Positions 35,327-45,759 of a stretch of DNA of 64,000 bases are shown here, piece after piece. Numbering within the stretch: position 1 is the first letter of the stretch; every line of letters starts with the position of its first letter. The translations under genes were made by a program, and so were the position numbers. The notes under the pieces were generated by a model, which did no database searches, was not told the DNA's origin, and saw only the letters and a program-made list of their open reading frames with translations. The DNA lies in contig NC_133653.1 of the NCBI RefSeq assembly GCF_009905375.1, positions 94,786,609-94,850,608 on the forward strand. Reading direction: 5' to 3'. This DNA is from Apium graveolens (taxonomy: Eukaryota > Streptophyta > Magnoliopsida > Apiales > Apiaceae).

Positions 35327-36776
35327 TGATAAGTGGCGTTTTATACCACTTAGAACGTCTTATAATGCCTTGAATTGATGTCTTGAAATCAAGTATTTTG
35401 TGTATTTGATGCGTTTTTCTAGTGTCTTTGCATTTTAGGGTATAACTTGCGGATTCAGGGGGATTTCATCAAAACAAGCCTAGGGAAGCACTTGGAATCA
35501 GTTGCGGAGAGTTGTGCGAAGAAATCAGCAAAATCAGGAGCAAAAAGTTATTTTTTCCAGAAACTGTCCTGGCGCCCGCCTGGGAACTGGGGCGACCGCC
35601 TGGAGGTGCAGGCGCCCGCTTGAAATCTGGGGCGGCCGCCTGGGGTCGAGAAAATTAATTCTGGATTTTTAATTTGTATTCTACTGGGCATCTAATGGCG
35701 CTGTTTCTTGTGGATTCTTATATAAACCTACTTGAGAGACGTTTTACAATAACAAGCAACAAGGATCAAGTATCAATCAAGTAAGGAACAAGGAGAGAAG
35801 ATTAAGAAGACCAAATTAGCACACCACAACGAAGAAGAGGAAGCATACGTTATCTTGTGATTCTTTTATTTGTTGTAACAGTGGATGCTAGTTTTCTTTA
35901 CTTTGAACCATAATACTCTTGTGACGTACTCTGGTTTTAATAAGTATTTTATTAATTTATATTATCGTGTTATTATCATGTTCTCATATGAACCCATGGT
36001 GACGATGAGTTCTATCATGGGGTAATCGTGATCATGGGGTCGTAGCGGATTTACTATGGATTTCTTTAGTTAATTGCTAATACCTTGGTAAGTGATGGTT
36101 GTATGATATCTAGTATAGGTTGTGCTTATTCGTGTTATATGCGTCACGAACATATAAGATAGCGTGTTAATCTCTTGTGTAGCGAAAGTGAATCTTGAGA
36201 TTTAGAACTTGTCATTCTAGCATAGGTTCATGTATTGGATGCATGATTAGTGGGTAACTCTAACCGTTTTACTTGCCCTGTGTAATCATAATGAATAATT
36301 TAAGCTTAAATCGTTATGTTGTCAAATTCTGTAGACATATAGGGTCTCAACATAATTGATGCCTATTCAACTTCTATCTTAATTGCGGATGCTTGGTAGA
36401 ATGGTATTTGTGCAACGGAAGTTGGCTTTTATCAGTTTAGTGTTGTTCGATTAATATCATCATCGTTACATGCTAAGGGTAATAACAATGACTATTGAAG
36501 GAAGTAGTAATGAAGTTATGATCTCATGTGTGTTTAATATTGTAAATTCAAGTGTTATTTAAGTGTTTTATTCCAGTAGTTAATTGTAGTTAATAATTAG
36601 TTAATCAACCTTAAGTGTTATTGTCTTGACATTGACAAGTAATCATACATTGGTGAGTATGTCTTAATTAAATATAATTAGTCTGAGTCTATGTGGGAAC
36701 GAACTAGAAATTATTCTATGTTACTTGCGAACGCGTATACTTCTGTGAATTATTAGCGCATGCTGTGTGACTAACA
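35327..36776 (+). mobile_element. 5' LTR of Athila copy 2
   Basis: It runs from TGATAAGTGGCG to GTGACTAACA. The first bases differ slightly from the 3' LTR (TGTAATAAGTGG). TATATAAA at 35719-35726 is a likely TATA box. Confidence 0.92.
35571..35645 (+). promoter_or_regulatory. GC-rich box array in the 5' LTR of Athila copy 2
   Basis: Four copies of a 13-mer GGCG-n-CCGCCTGG (GGCGCCCGCCTGG, GGCGACCGCCTGG, GGCGCCCGCTTGA, GGCGGCCGCCTGG) lie about 75 bases before the TATA box. The 3' LTR has a mutated version at 45341-45415. The same variant recurs before the env-like ORF at 42381-42455. Confidence 0.65.
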
Positions 36777-36782
36777 AGTTTT

Positions 36783-36800
36783 TGGCGCCGCTTCCGGGGA
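36783..36800 (+). other. Primer-binding site, tRNA-Asp-like
   Basis: TGGCGCCGCTTCCGGGGA follows the LTR by six bases. It differs by about two bases from the PBS commonly seen in Athila and Tat elements and assigned to tRNA-Asp. Confidence 0.8.
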
Positions 36801-36915
36801 CTCGGTTTTAATTTGTTTAGTTTATGTACTTGCCATCAGTAGTCATTAGGACTCATTGATTAAGACTTGTTACTTATTATTTCCGGTTGTGTTTCAGGTA
36901 CTCTAGCGAGCGTTT

Positions 36916-38490
36916 ATGCAAACACGTTCTCGCACTCGCAAGAGGACTCTAGATACGTCCGAGGAGACAGACTCAGTTCTTGATATTCCGGAGAAGATAG
37001 ATTTTGAGGATTCAGATAAAGAGAGTGAACAGAAAGAATCGGTAATCATGGGTGATCGTATAGTTCCAGCAGATTCGGCTCTTATGGACTTTTCTCGGCC
37101 TAAAATTGATGACATTCAGTCAAGCATCATTCATCCGTCTATTCAGGCCAATACTTTTGAAATCAAGCCGGGCACTATTCAGATGGTGCAGAATTCTGTT
37201 TCTTTCAGAGGTGCAGCGACTGAAGACCCGAACATGAATATCAGGAATTTTGTCGAGATCTGAAGTACTTTCAAATATAATGGTGTTACTGATGAGGCTA
37301 TCAAGATGAGGCTTTTCCCATTCTCTCTGAGGGATAAAGCTAAGGACTTGTTACATTCTTTACCAGCTGGGTCCATCACTACTTGGGAAGATCTTGCGCA
37401 AAAGTTTCTAGTGAACTTCTATCCAATGGCCAAGACTGCAGCTATGAGGAGTGCTCTTACTCAGTTTGCGCAGCAACCAACAGAATCTATGTGCGAAGCT
37501 TGGGAGTGCTATAAGAAGATGTTGAGAAAGTGTCCACATCATGGTATGCCTGACTGGATGGTGATCGCTGGGTTCTACAATGGTTTAGGGGCCCAATCTC
37601 GGCCCATGCTCGATGCAGCAGCTGGAGGCGCCTTGTGGGCCAAAAGCTATACTGAAGCCTATAATCTTATTAAAACTATGGCTGCAAACGAGCATCAAAA
37701 CCCAACTCAAAGGATGATTCCGGGGAAGGTAGCATGTATTCTGGAAGGTGATGCAGCTACAGCTATTGCAGCGCAGCTCCAAGTGTTGTCTTTGAAGATC
37801 GATTCTTTAGCCAACTATGGAGTCAATCAGATAGCTATGGTCTGTGAGCTTTGTGCAGGCTCTAATGCTACGGATCAGTGATCTCTTGTTAATGAAGCTG
37901 TTTAGTATGTGAACAATTATCAGCGAGCGCAGCAGCCTGTGCTAGCTACTTATCATCCTAATAACAGAAATCATCCCAATTTCAGCTGGAGCAATACTCA
38001 GAATGCGGTTCAGTAACCATATCAGCAAGCTGTAAGTAAGCAGTTTAATCCACCTGAATTCCAGCAACCTCGGCAATATGCTCAAAGGCAATCATACCCT
38101 CAACAAGGAGGTGTTGTTCCACCTTCTAGTGCTGATTTCGAAGAGCTAAAGCTGTTATGCAAAAGTCAGGCTGTTTCTATCAAGACCTTGGAAAATTAAA
38201 TCGGTCAAATAGCCAATGTCGTGCTCAATCGTCAACCGGGCACACTTTCCAGAAATACTGAAGTGCAAGGCAGGAAGGAAGCTAAAGAGCAAGTCAAAGC
38301 TATTACCTTAAGGTCTGAAAAAGTTGATGATGCTGAAAAAGCAAAAGATGGAGAAGCTGAAGTTGAAGATGGAGAAGAGAAGAAAAAGGAGAAAGAGGCG
38401 GAACCAAGGAAGACTACTGTTGAACACACTCTGCCTGAGGGTAATACAGGGGAGAAACAGCTCTATCCTCCAACACATTTTCCTAAGCGA
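36916..38490 (+). pseudogene. gag: Gag of Athila copy 2
   Basis: An ATG at 36916 opens QTRSRTRKRTLDTSEETDS, with an acidic stretch and PNMNIRNFVEI before a TGA at 37261. The same frame continues with MRLFPFSLRDKAKDLLHSLP, W..LAQKFLVNFYP and GGALWAKSYTEAYNLI. Further stops stand at about 37879 (TGA), 37903 (TAG), 38014 (TAA) and 38197 (TAA). A Q/N-rich part and a Lys/Glu-rich part (near 38320-38410) follow. Most stops fit single C to T changes from CAA, CAG or CGA. No zinc knuckle is seen, which is normal for Athila. Confidence 0.85.
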
Positions 38491-39140
38491 TTGCAAAACA
38501 AAAGCTGGATAAGAAATTTGGTAAGTTTCTGGAGGTGTTCAAGAAACTTCACATCAATATACCTTTCGCTGAGGCTCTGGAGCAAATGCCTAGTTATGCG
38601 AAATTTATGAAAGGTATTCTTTCAAGGAAGGTGAAACTGGATAATGTTGATACCGTTGCTCTAACGAAAGAGTGCAGTGTTGTGGTGCAACAAAAATTAA
38701 CTCCAAAGCTTAAGGATCCAGGTAGCTTCACCATTCCTTGCATCATTGGCAAGTTGTCATTCGACAAGTGCCTTTGCGATTTGGGAGCAAGCATCAATCT
38801 GATGCCGTTTTCTATCTTCAAAAAGCTGAATTTTCCTGATCCAAAGCCCACCTATATGTCTCTATAATTGGTTGATCATTCTATTACATACCCACGAGGC
38901 ATCGTGGAGGACGTGTTAGCAAAGGTGGATAAGTTCATCTTTCCTGCAGAGTTTATCATTCTGGATTTCGAGGAAGATAAGAAGATTCCCATAATCTTGG
39001 GGAGACCTTTCTTGGCTATAGGCCGTACCTTGATAGATGTGCAAAAAGGTGAACTTACTATGCGGGTGCAAGATCAGGATGTAACATTCAATGTATTCAA
39101 TTCCCTACAGAAGATGAGGAGTGCTTCAAGGTTGATTTGA
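38491..39140 (+). pseudogene. Protease region of Athila copy 2
   Basis: After a frameshift near 38500 the frame reads KKLHINIPFAEALEQMPSYA, then KDPGSFTIPCIIG and the active-site block CLCDLGASINLMPFSIFKK near 38770-38825, which is intact. A TAA stands near 38865. [20 protein letters not shown] follows near 38965-39020. The D-L-G-A box is the usual Athila form of the aspartic-protease motif. Confidence 0.83.
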
Positions 39141-40860
39141 TTGATTCTGCGGTAACTTCAGAACTTGATCATGTGCTAAGGACTGATGCCTTAGAAAAAG
39201 CCTTATTGGGGGAATCTGACAGTGAAGATGAGGAAGGCAATGAGCAACTACAATATCTAAATGCTTATCCTTGGAAGCGAAAGCTAGACATGCCATTTGA
39301 ATCTCTTGGTAATACTGATCTCAAGAATACTGAGGGAAAGCTCAAACCATCTATTGAGAAAGCACCTACTTTGGAGCTTAAACCATTGCCTGAACACTTA
39401 AGGTATGCTTTTTTAGGTGATGGATCTACTTTTCCTGTTATTATTGCATCTGACCTTTCAGGTAGTGAGGAGGACAAGCTCTTGAGGATCTTGAGAGAAT
39501 TCAAATTGGCCATCAGATGGACTATAGCATATAAAAGGGATCAGCCCTTCATATTGCATGCATAAAATTCTACTAGAGGAAGGTATCAAGCCAACTGTTG
39601 AGCAACAGTGAAGACTGAATCCTATCATGAAAGAAGTGGTGACAAAGGAAATTCTAAAGTGGTTGGATGCAGGAATCATATATCCTATTTCTGACAGTTC
39701 TTGGGTGAGCCCTGTGTAATGTGTACCTAAGAAATGAGGTATTACTGTGGTAGCAAATGAGAAGAACGAGCCCATCCCCACTCGAACAGTCACGGGATGG
39801 AGGGTATACATGGATTACAGAAAGTTGAACAAAGCCACAAGGAAGGATCATTTCCTTCTTCCATTTATTGATCAGATGTTTGACAGGTTGGCTGGTCATG
39901 AGTATTATTGTCTTCTGGATGGCTATTCGGGTTACAATCAGATTTGCATTGCGCCAGAAGATCAAGAAAAGACTACTTTCACTTGTCCATTTGGCACGTT
40001 TGCTTTTCGCAGAGTTTCTTTTGGCTTATGTGGTGCACCTGCCACTTTTCAGAGATGCATGATGGCAATATTCTCTGATATGATTCATTTGATAAATGTT
40101 TGAATAATCTCCGCTCGGTGCTCAAAAGGTGTGTGGAAACTGATTTGGTGCTCAATTGGGAAAAATGTCACTTCATGGTGCAACAAGGCATCATTCTTGG
40201 GCATAGGGTCTCTAGTAAAGGTCTTGAGGTGGATAAAGCCAATGTGGGAGTCATTGAAAATCTTTCGCCACCTATTTCTGTGAAAAGAATCCGTAGTTTT
40301 CTTGGTCATGCGGGTTTTTATCGGCATTTCATCAAGAACTTCTCTAAGATATCTAAGTCATTGTGCAACTTGCTCGAGAAAGATGTGCCTTTCAAATTTG
40401 ATGATGAATGCTTGGCAGCATTCGAGACTCTGAAGAAGAGTTTAATAACTGTACCAGTTATTACGGCACCTAATTGGACAAAACCTTTTGAGATGATGTG
40501 CAATGCAAGTGATTATGTGGTGGGCGCAGTTCTTGGGCAGTGCAAGAATAATCTCTTTCATGTGATCTATTATGCTATAAGACTCTTAATGGAGCTCAAA
40601 TGAACTACACCACTACTGAGAAGGAGCTCTTGGCTATAGTTTTTGGTTTCGAAGAATTTCGATCTTATCTACTTGGGACAAAGGTGACAGTATTCACTGA
40701 TCACGCTGCCATTCGCTATCTGGTCTCAAAGAAGGATTCGAAGCCTAGACTTATTCGTTGGGTGCTCTTGCTATAGGAATTTGAGTTAGAGATCAAGGAT
40801 CGAAAAGGCACTGAAAATCAAGTAGCTGACCATCTCTCTAGACTGGAGAATCCCGATTTT
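39141..40860 (+). pseudogene. Linker, reverse transcriptase and RNase H of Athila copy 2
   Basis: An acidic linker (39137-39565) leads to the RT blocks WRVYMDYRKLNKATRKDH, LLDGYSGYNQICIA and FGLCGAPATFQRCMMAIFSD. Relative to copy 1 about 49 bases are missing after 40085, exactly where the FMDD catalytic box should be. The frame is shifted beyond, where LVLNWEKCHFMVQQGIILGH and SFLGHAGFYRHFIKNFSKIS continue from 40100. RNase H ([13 protein letters not shown]..., [20 protein letters not shown]) ends near 40850. Stops include TAA at 39717 and TAG near 40774. Confidence 0.87.
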
Positions 40861-40878
40861 ACTTCACATGATAAGACA

Positions 40879-42150
40879 TTGATCAACGAATCTTTTCCGG
40901 ATGAGCAGTTGTTCGCAGTTCAGGAGGAAGAGCCATGGTTTGCAGACATTGTGAACTATCTTGTCAGCAATATAATGCCTTCTAATATGAATGCAGCCCA
41001 AAAGAAGAAGTTTCTGTATGAGGTGAAGTGGTACATGCGGGATGAACCATATTTATTTAGACAAGGAGCTGACCAGATCATCAGGAGATGTATCCCATTA
41101 TGTGAGACAGAGGGGATATTACGAGACTGCCATTCCACAGTTTATGGTGGACATTATGGTGGTGAAAAGACAACAACTCGTATTCTTCAAGCAGGTTTTT
41201 TCAGGCATACGTTGTTTAAGGATGCACATCAGTTCGTTTTAAGGTGTGATCGTTTCCAAAGAGTTGGGAATCTTACTAGAAAGGATGAGATGCCTTTAAA
41301 TGTGATGCTTGAAGTTGAGGTCTTCAATGTTTGGGGAATCAATTCCATGGAACCATTTATCTCAGCCTGCAATAATCAGTTGATCTTGCTGGCAGTCGAT
41401 TATGTCTCAAAATGGGTAGAAATCAAGGCTCTACTGACAAATGATGCAAAGGTAGTGTTGAGTTTTCTTCATAAGCAGATATTCACAAGGTTTGGAACGC
41501 CACGAGTTATCATAAGTGATGAGGGGTTGCTTTTCTGCAATCGTAAGTTTACTTCTATGATGCAACACTACAATGTGAATCATCGTATTGCTACTACCTA
41601 TCATCCACAAACTAATGGTCAAGCTGAAGTGTCTAATAGAGAGATCAAGTGTATTCTAGAGAAAGTTGTTTGTCCATCAAGGAAAGATTGGTCTTTGAAG
41701 CTCGATGAAGCTGTTTGGGCTTATAGAACAGCATACAAGACTCCACTTGGGATGTCCCCGTTTCAACTTGTCTATGGTAAGGGATGTCATTTACCTGTGG
41801 AGCTTGAGCATAAGGCTTATTGGGCACTTAAGAAGTTAAACCTTGATCTAGATGCAGTTGGGAAGAAGCGAATGCTTCAGTTAAATGAACTTGATGAATT
41901 TCGACTGCAAGCGTACGAAAAGAACAAAATGTACAAGGAAAAAGTGAAAAGGTGGCACGACAAGAAGTTATCTCCTAAGTTATTTGTGCCGGGGCAACAA
42001 GTTCTCTTATTCAACTCTCGTCTCCGACTTTTTCCTGGAAAGTTGAAATTAAGGTGGTCTGGACCATTTATCGTCAAAACTGTGTTTCCACACGGAGTGG
42101 TGGAAATTTTTGAGAACGATCTGGGCCAAGCATTCAAGGTTAATGGTTAG
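40879..42150 (+). pseudogene. Integrase of Athila copy 2 (open frame, active site changed)
   Basis: A 423-residue frame is open from ATG to TAG. The zinc region has H85, H92 and C123, but the second cysteine is F126 (CDRFQ; copy 1 has CDRCQ). In the core the first catalytic aspartate is N155 (WGINSMEPF; copy 1 has WGIDLMG). D214 (IISDEG) and E250 ([12 protein letters not shown]) are present. The C-terminal part includes [20 protein letters not shown] near the end. Despite the long frame, these changes make an active enzyme unlikely. The TAG end (VNG*RLKHYYG) is shared with copy 1 and probably arose from CAG. Confidence 0.88.
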
Positions 42151-42262
42151 AGATTGAAGCACTATTATGGGGACACGGCAAACCGGGAAGTGGTTAATGT
42201 CGTTTTATTGTCAACTTGATCGCACTACTCTACGTCAAGCTAATGACGTAAAAGAAGCGCTT

Positions 42263-42280
42263 CGTGGGAGGCAACCCAAG
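42263..42280 (+). other. Short hairpin downstream of pol, copy 2
   Basis: CGTGGGAGGCAACCCAAG keeps the TGGG-AGGCAA-CCCA core of the hairpin at 23244-23261. Confidence 0.5.
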
Positions 42281-42380
42281 ATTTGAGACTATAGGAACCT
42301 TTAGAAGTTAGTACTCTATCGAAAAACCCAAAAAAATCAGAAAAGAATAAGGCAGAAAAAAAATTTCCAGAAACCTCTCC

Positions 42381-42455
42381 GGCGCCCGCCTGCTAGTCCG
42401 GGCGGCCGCTTGGGAACTGAGGCGCTCGCCTGCTGGTTCCAGACGACTGCCTGGA
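42381..42455 (+). promoter_or_regulatory. GC-rich box array upstream of env-like ORF, copy 2
   Basis: GGCGCCCGCCTGC, GGCGGCCGCTTGG, GGCGCTCGCCTGC and GACGACTGCCTGG repeat the LTR 13-mer of the same element. Even the preceding TTTCCAGAAAC is shared with the LTR array. CTATATATAC follows at 42605-42614 and a pyrimidine-rich leader runs to the ORF. An internal promoter is an inference. Confidence 0.6.
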
Positions 42456-42604
42456 GCCCGACTGTTTGAAAAAAAAAATTCAGCCTTATAAAAAAAAACA
42501 CAAAAACAAAATACCACAGCCATAACCCAATTAACCCACGAATTTTCTCCTAAAAACAAGCCACAAACCCCACTCCTAATCAATTTCTAAACATAAATCC
42601 TACC

Positions 42605-42614
42605 CTATATATAC
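42605..42614 (+). promoter_or_regulatory. TATA-like site before env-like ORF, copy 2
   Basis: CTATATATAC lies about 100 bases before the ORF start at 42710, the same spacing as in copy 1. Confidence 0.4.
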
Positions 42615-42709
42615 ACACAACCTCTCCATATACACTCCCATATACTTTCAACTTACAAACTCTCTCCTACACACAAATCATAACTCTCAAACACTTATTC
42701 TCAATTTCA

Positions 42710-43896
42710 GTGGCCCCAAAGAGATCTCGTACTGTTGATAGCAACAGCACCATTCCTACTGCTGATTCTTCGAGGGGTACTGCTGTGAGGCCCCGATTGG
42801 TGGATAGGGCTGCTGAGGAGGAGTATGCTAGGCTTCTGACTAAGCCGATTCTGAAGGAGAGGGGATTTTTGCCATCGGGGAGGGATGGTGAGTTATTGCC
42901 GATGATTGCAGAGAAAGGGTGGATTGCTTTTTGTGAGTCGCCTGAGGCGGTCCCGATGAGTGTGGTTCGCGAGTTCTATGTGAACGCCAAGGCCGACAAG
43001 AATGGGTATTCTGTTGCTGGGGGGCTTGCGGTTGATTATCAGCCCGAGGCGATTCGTCGTGTTATTGGGCAGCGACAAAGGAAGCCTCAGGAGGAGAATT
43101 GGAATGAGAAGACTCCCGAGGATTTTGACTCAGATTTGATTATTGCTATTCTCTGTCAGCCGGGCACGGTGTGGAAGTTTAAGACGGGATCAAATGAGTA
43201 TCGTTCTTTCCCGGCTATTGCGATGAACAGGTATGCCCGTGCATGGAATGCCTTTATTTGTGCTAATATTTTGCCTTCTTCAGATGCACATGAGGTTACA
43301 GTTGAGAGAGCCAGGTTATTGTGGGGATTTTGAATGAGGAGTATTATGTGGACCTTGGTGAGTTCATCTACCAAGGGATTTTGAAGTTTCTGAGGGGGAG
43401 GACGCATAACAACATCCCTTATGCCTCTGTTGTCACGAAGCTGTGCAAGGCAGTTAGAGTCCACTAGCCTTCTTATGAGCAGCTACAGATGCCTGCCGCT
43501 CCTATTGATTCATCGACGCTGAATGCGATGCAGGAGTGGACGGGTGGAGAGCCCGAGGAGCATGGTTTGGAATATCATCTTCCAGTAGGACGTCCAGCAG
43601 TTGGTGCTACGATGGCTAGGCCTAGTCAGGCTCATGGCGAGGCAGGTTCTTTAAGAGCCCAGGGAGACGATGGTTCAGGTATAGCTGATGTCCAGTATAG
43701 GAGGCTATCCAGGAGGATGGATGCGATGTACGAGTCATAGATTAGGTTTGCGCAGGAGCTCACCCTAGAACTTGGGACTGCTTTCAGAGGCCTTGGAGCT
43801 GACATCCAGTGGCCCGTTTTTGGTGAGGACTCTGCTTATCCGCCTCCTGACACTCCACCCCCTGAGGATGATGATGATGATGATTTCTCTGAGTAA
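42710..43896 (+). pseudogene. Env-like third ORF of Athila copy 2
   Basis: The frame begins at GTG where copy 1 has ATG, giving VAPKRSRTVDSNSTIPTADS. It reads EEYARLLTKPILKERGFLPS, VPMSVVREFYVNAKADKNGY and NRYARAWNAFICANILPSS up to a TGA at 43331. Homology resumes in a shifted frame with IPYASVVTKLC and APIDSSTLNAMQEWTGG, then stops at about 43465 (TAG) and 43738 (TAG), and an Asp-rich tail ending in TAA at 43894. No signal peptide or membrane span is evident. The family resemblance is to the ORF in the env position of plant Athila elements. Confidence 0.8.
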
Positions 43897-43943
43897 GTAT
43901 ATCCTGTGTTCCTTTTTATTACCCTCACCGGGGACAGTGATGA

Positions 43944-43960
43944 TTTTAAGTTTGGGGGTG
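43944..43960 (+). other. Polypurine-tract-like block after env-like ORF, copy 2
   Basis: TTTTAAGTTTGGGGGTG repeats the true tract at 45081-45094 about 1.1 kb upstream of it. Confidence 0.6.
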
Positions 43961-44436
43961 ATAGTTAAGGAACATATTTGTTTGTGTGTCATGTAGTTGC
44001 ATATTCATGATAGTTTAGTTCATATAGTTGCATATTTTTTCATATAGTTTTTTTATTTTATAGCTTTATTTATCATGTCATGTAGCTCATGTATATACCA
44101 TGATCCCTTTTGTGTTGCTTTACCAATTGATATGTGATATTAATGCGAGTGTAGTGATAGCGTTAGAGGGATGTTGAATCTTGTTAGGTTGACATGCATG
44201 CTAGAAACACTTATAATTTCACTAAGTCTAAGAGTATGCTTAAGGACTAGATTGTTGTCATGGTTTGATGGTTTTTGAGGTTAATTTATTGATTATACTT
44301 AGAATGTATGATAGGCTCTTAATGATAAAAGGCATGATAAGATAAAATTGGAGTAAAAATTGGAATTCATTGCTAGTCGTGGCTAGGCGTCAAATGGCTA
44401 GTAGCCAGCTCGTATGGTATGTGAGTAGTCTAGGGT

Positions 44437-44467
44437 TGAGCAAGATGGAGCGAAACGCACTTGCTCA
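44437..44467 (+). other. Conserved hairpin in the 3' region, copy 2
   Basis: TGAGCAAG (44437-44444) pairs perfectly with CTTGCTCA (44460-44467), with two pair changes compensated relative to copy 1 at 25516-25546. Confidence 0.65.
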
Positions 44468-45080
44468 GAAAAGAAAAAGAAGAAGAAAAAAAATGAAAAA
44501 AATAGAAAAAAATAGAAAAAGAAAAAAATATAGTTTAATGCATAATTGATCACGAGTGAGCTCTTTGGTATTCGAGTTATTAAGTTCTTAGGGGACTTTA
44601 TGCCTAGTGACCTAAGGCTTTTATAGTCTGGGATCCGCTAACCTAACACTCGCTAAATGGATGCCATTGCATAAGTCTTTTGTGGACCTCACTCATTGCA
44701 CGATCAAATAAGCATTTGGTATTGTGTTAAATAAAAGCATGATTCCGTAATAAGCTCCAGTGATCTTAAAGTGTTATAAGTCATTTTGTGTCTAGAATTT
44801 ATTCTTCATATAATCTTGTGATTGCCTTGAGGATAATTGAGTTATGATAATTGATCTAGTTTTAAAGCATATCTTTTAAGCATTCGCACACACCACGTTT
44901 ATAGTTGTATGTTAGCTTGCGGGATTTGATTGATCATTAGTCGCCTAATTGCATTTGTTGAGATGTTATGTGTTGGTTGGTTTAGTCATTGCGATGGGGA
45001 TCGCTGCATTTCATGTAGTTTGCATTCATGCATGTTTTTATTTTGTTTTTGAGTCTGTGACGCTTGAGGACAAATATCGA

Positions 45081-45094
45081 TTTAAGTTTGGGGG
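45081..45094 (+). other. Polypurine tract of Athila copy 2
   Basis: TTTAAGTTTGGGGG stands directly before the TG of the 3' LTR at 45095. Confidence 0.82.
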
Positions 45095-45759
45095 TGTAAT
45101 AAGTGGCATTTTATACCACTTAGAACGTCTTATAATGGCTTGAATTGATGTCTTAAAATCAAGTTTTTTGTGTATTTGATGTGTTTTTCTAGTGTCTTTG
45201 CATTTTAGGGTATAACATGCGGATTCAGGGGGATTTCATCAAAACAAGCCTAGGGAAGCACTTTGAATCAGTTGCGGAGAGTTATGCAAAGAAATCAGCA
45301 AAATCAGGAGCAAAAAGTTATTTTTTCCAGAAACTATCCAGGCACCCACTTGGGATCTGGGGCGACCTCCTGGAGGTGCAGGCGCCCGCCTGGAATCTGG
45401 GGCAGCCGCCTGGGGTCGAGAAAATAAATTCTGGATTTTTAATTTGTATTCTACTGGGCTTCTGACGGTGCTGTTTCTTGTGGACTCTTATATAAACCTA
45501 CTTGAGAGATGTTTCACAATAACAAGCAACAAGGATCAAGTATCAATCAAGCAAGGAGCAAGGAGAGAAGATTAAAAAGATCGATTTAGCACACCGCAAC
45601 GAAGAAGAGGAAGGATGCATTATCTTATGATTCTTTTATTCGTTGTAATAATGGATGCTAGTTTTCTTTACTTTGAACCTTAATACTCTTGTGATGTACT
45701 CTGGTTTTAATAATTATTTTATTAGTTTATATTATCGTGTTATTATCATGTTCTCATAT
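45095..45759 (+). mobile_element. 3' LTR of Athila copy 2, left part
   Basis: It begins TGTAATAAGTGGCATT and matches the 5' LTR. It is cut at 45759 by the Tekay element and continues at 59317-60102. The two parts add up to 1451 bases. The GC box array at 45341-45415 is degraded by apparent C/T and G/A changes; TATATAAA lies at 45489-45496. Confidence 0.93.
45755..45759. repeat. Target-site duplication CATAT of the young Tekay element, left copy
   Basis: CATAT flanks the element here and at 59312-59316. Confidence 0.95.

Larger units (their letters stand above)
43897..45080 (+). other. 3' non-coding region of Athila copy 2
   Basis: About 1.2 kb matching copy 1 (24992-26144): a PPT-like block at 43944, the block GGCTAGGCGTCAAATGGC near 44383, the hairpin at 44437-44467, an A/G-rich run near 44466-44530 and the block GGGATCCGCTAACCTAAC. 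No coding signal. Confidence 0.7.

Noticed and set aside
40879..42150. Functional integrase from the open 423-codon frame
   Set aside because: The second zinc cysteine and the first catalytic aspartate are replaced, and upstream stops would prevent translation as part of a polyprotein.
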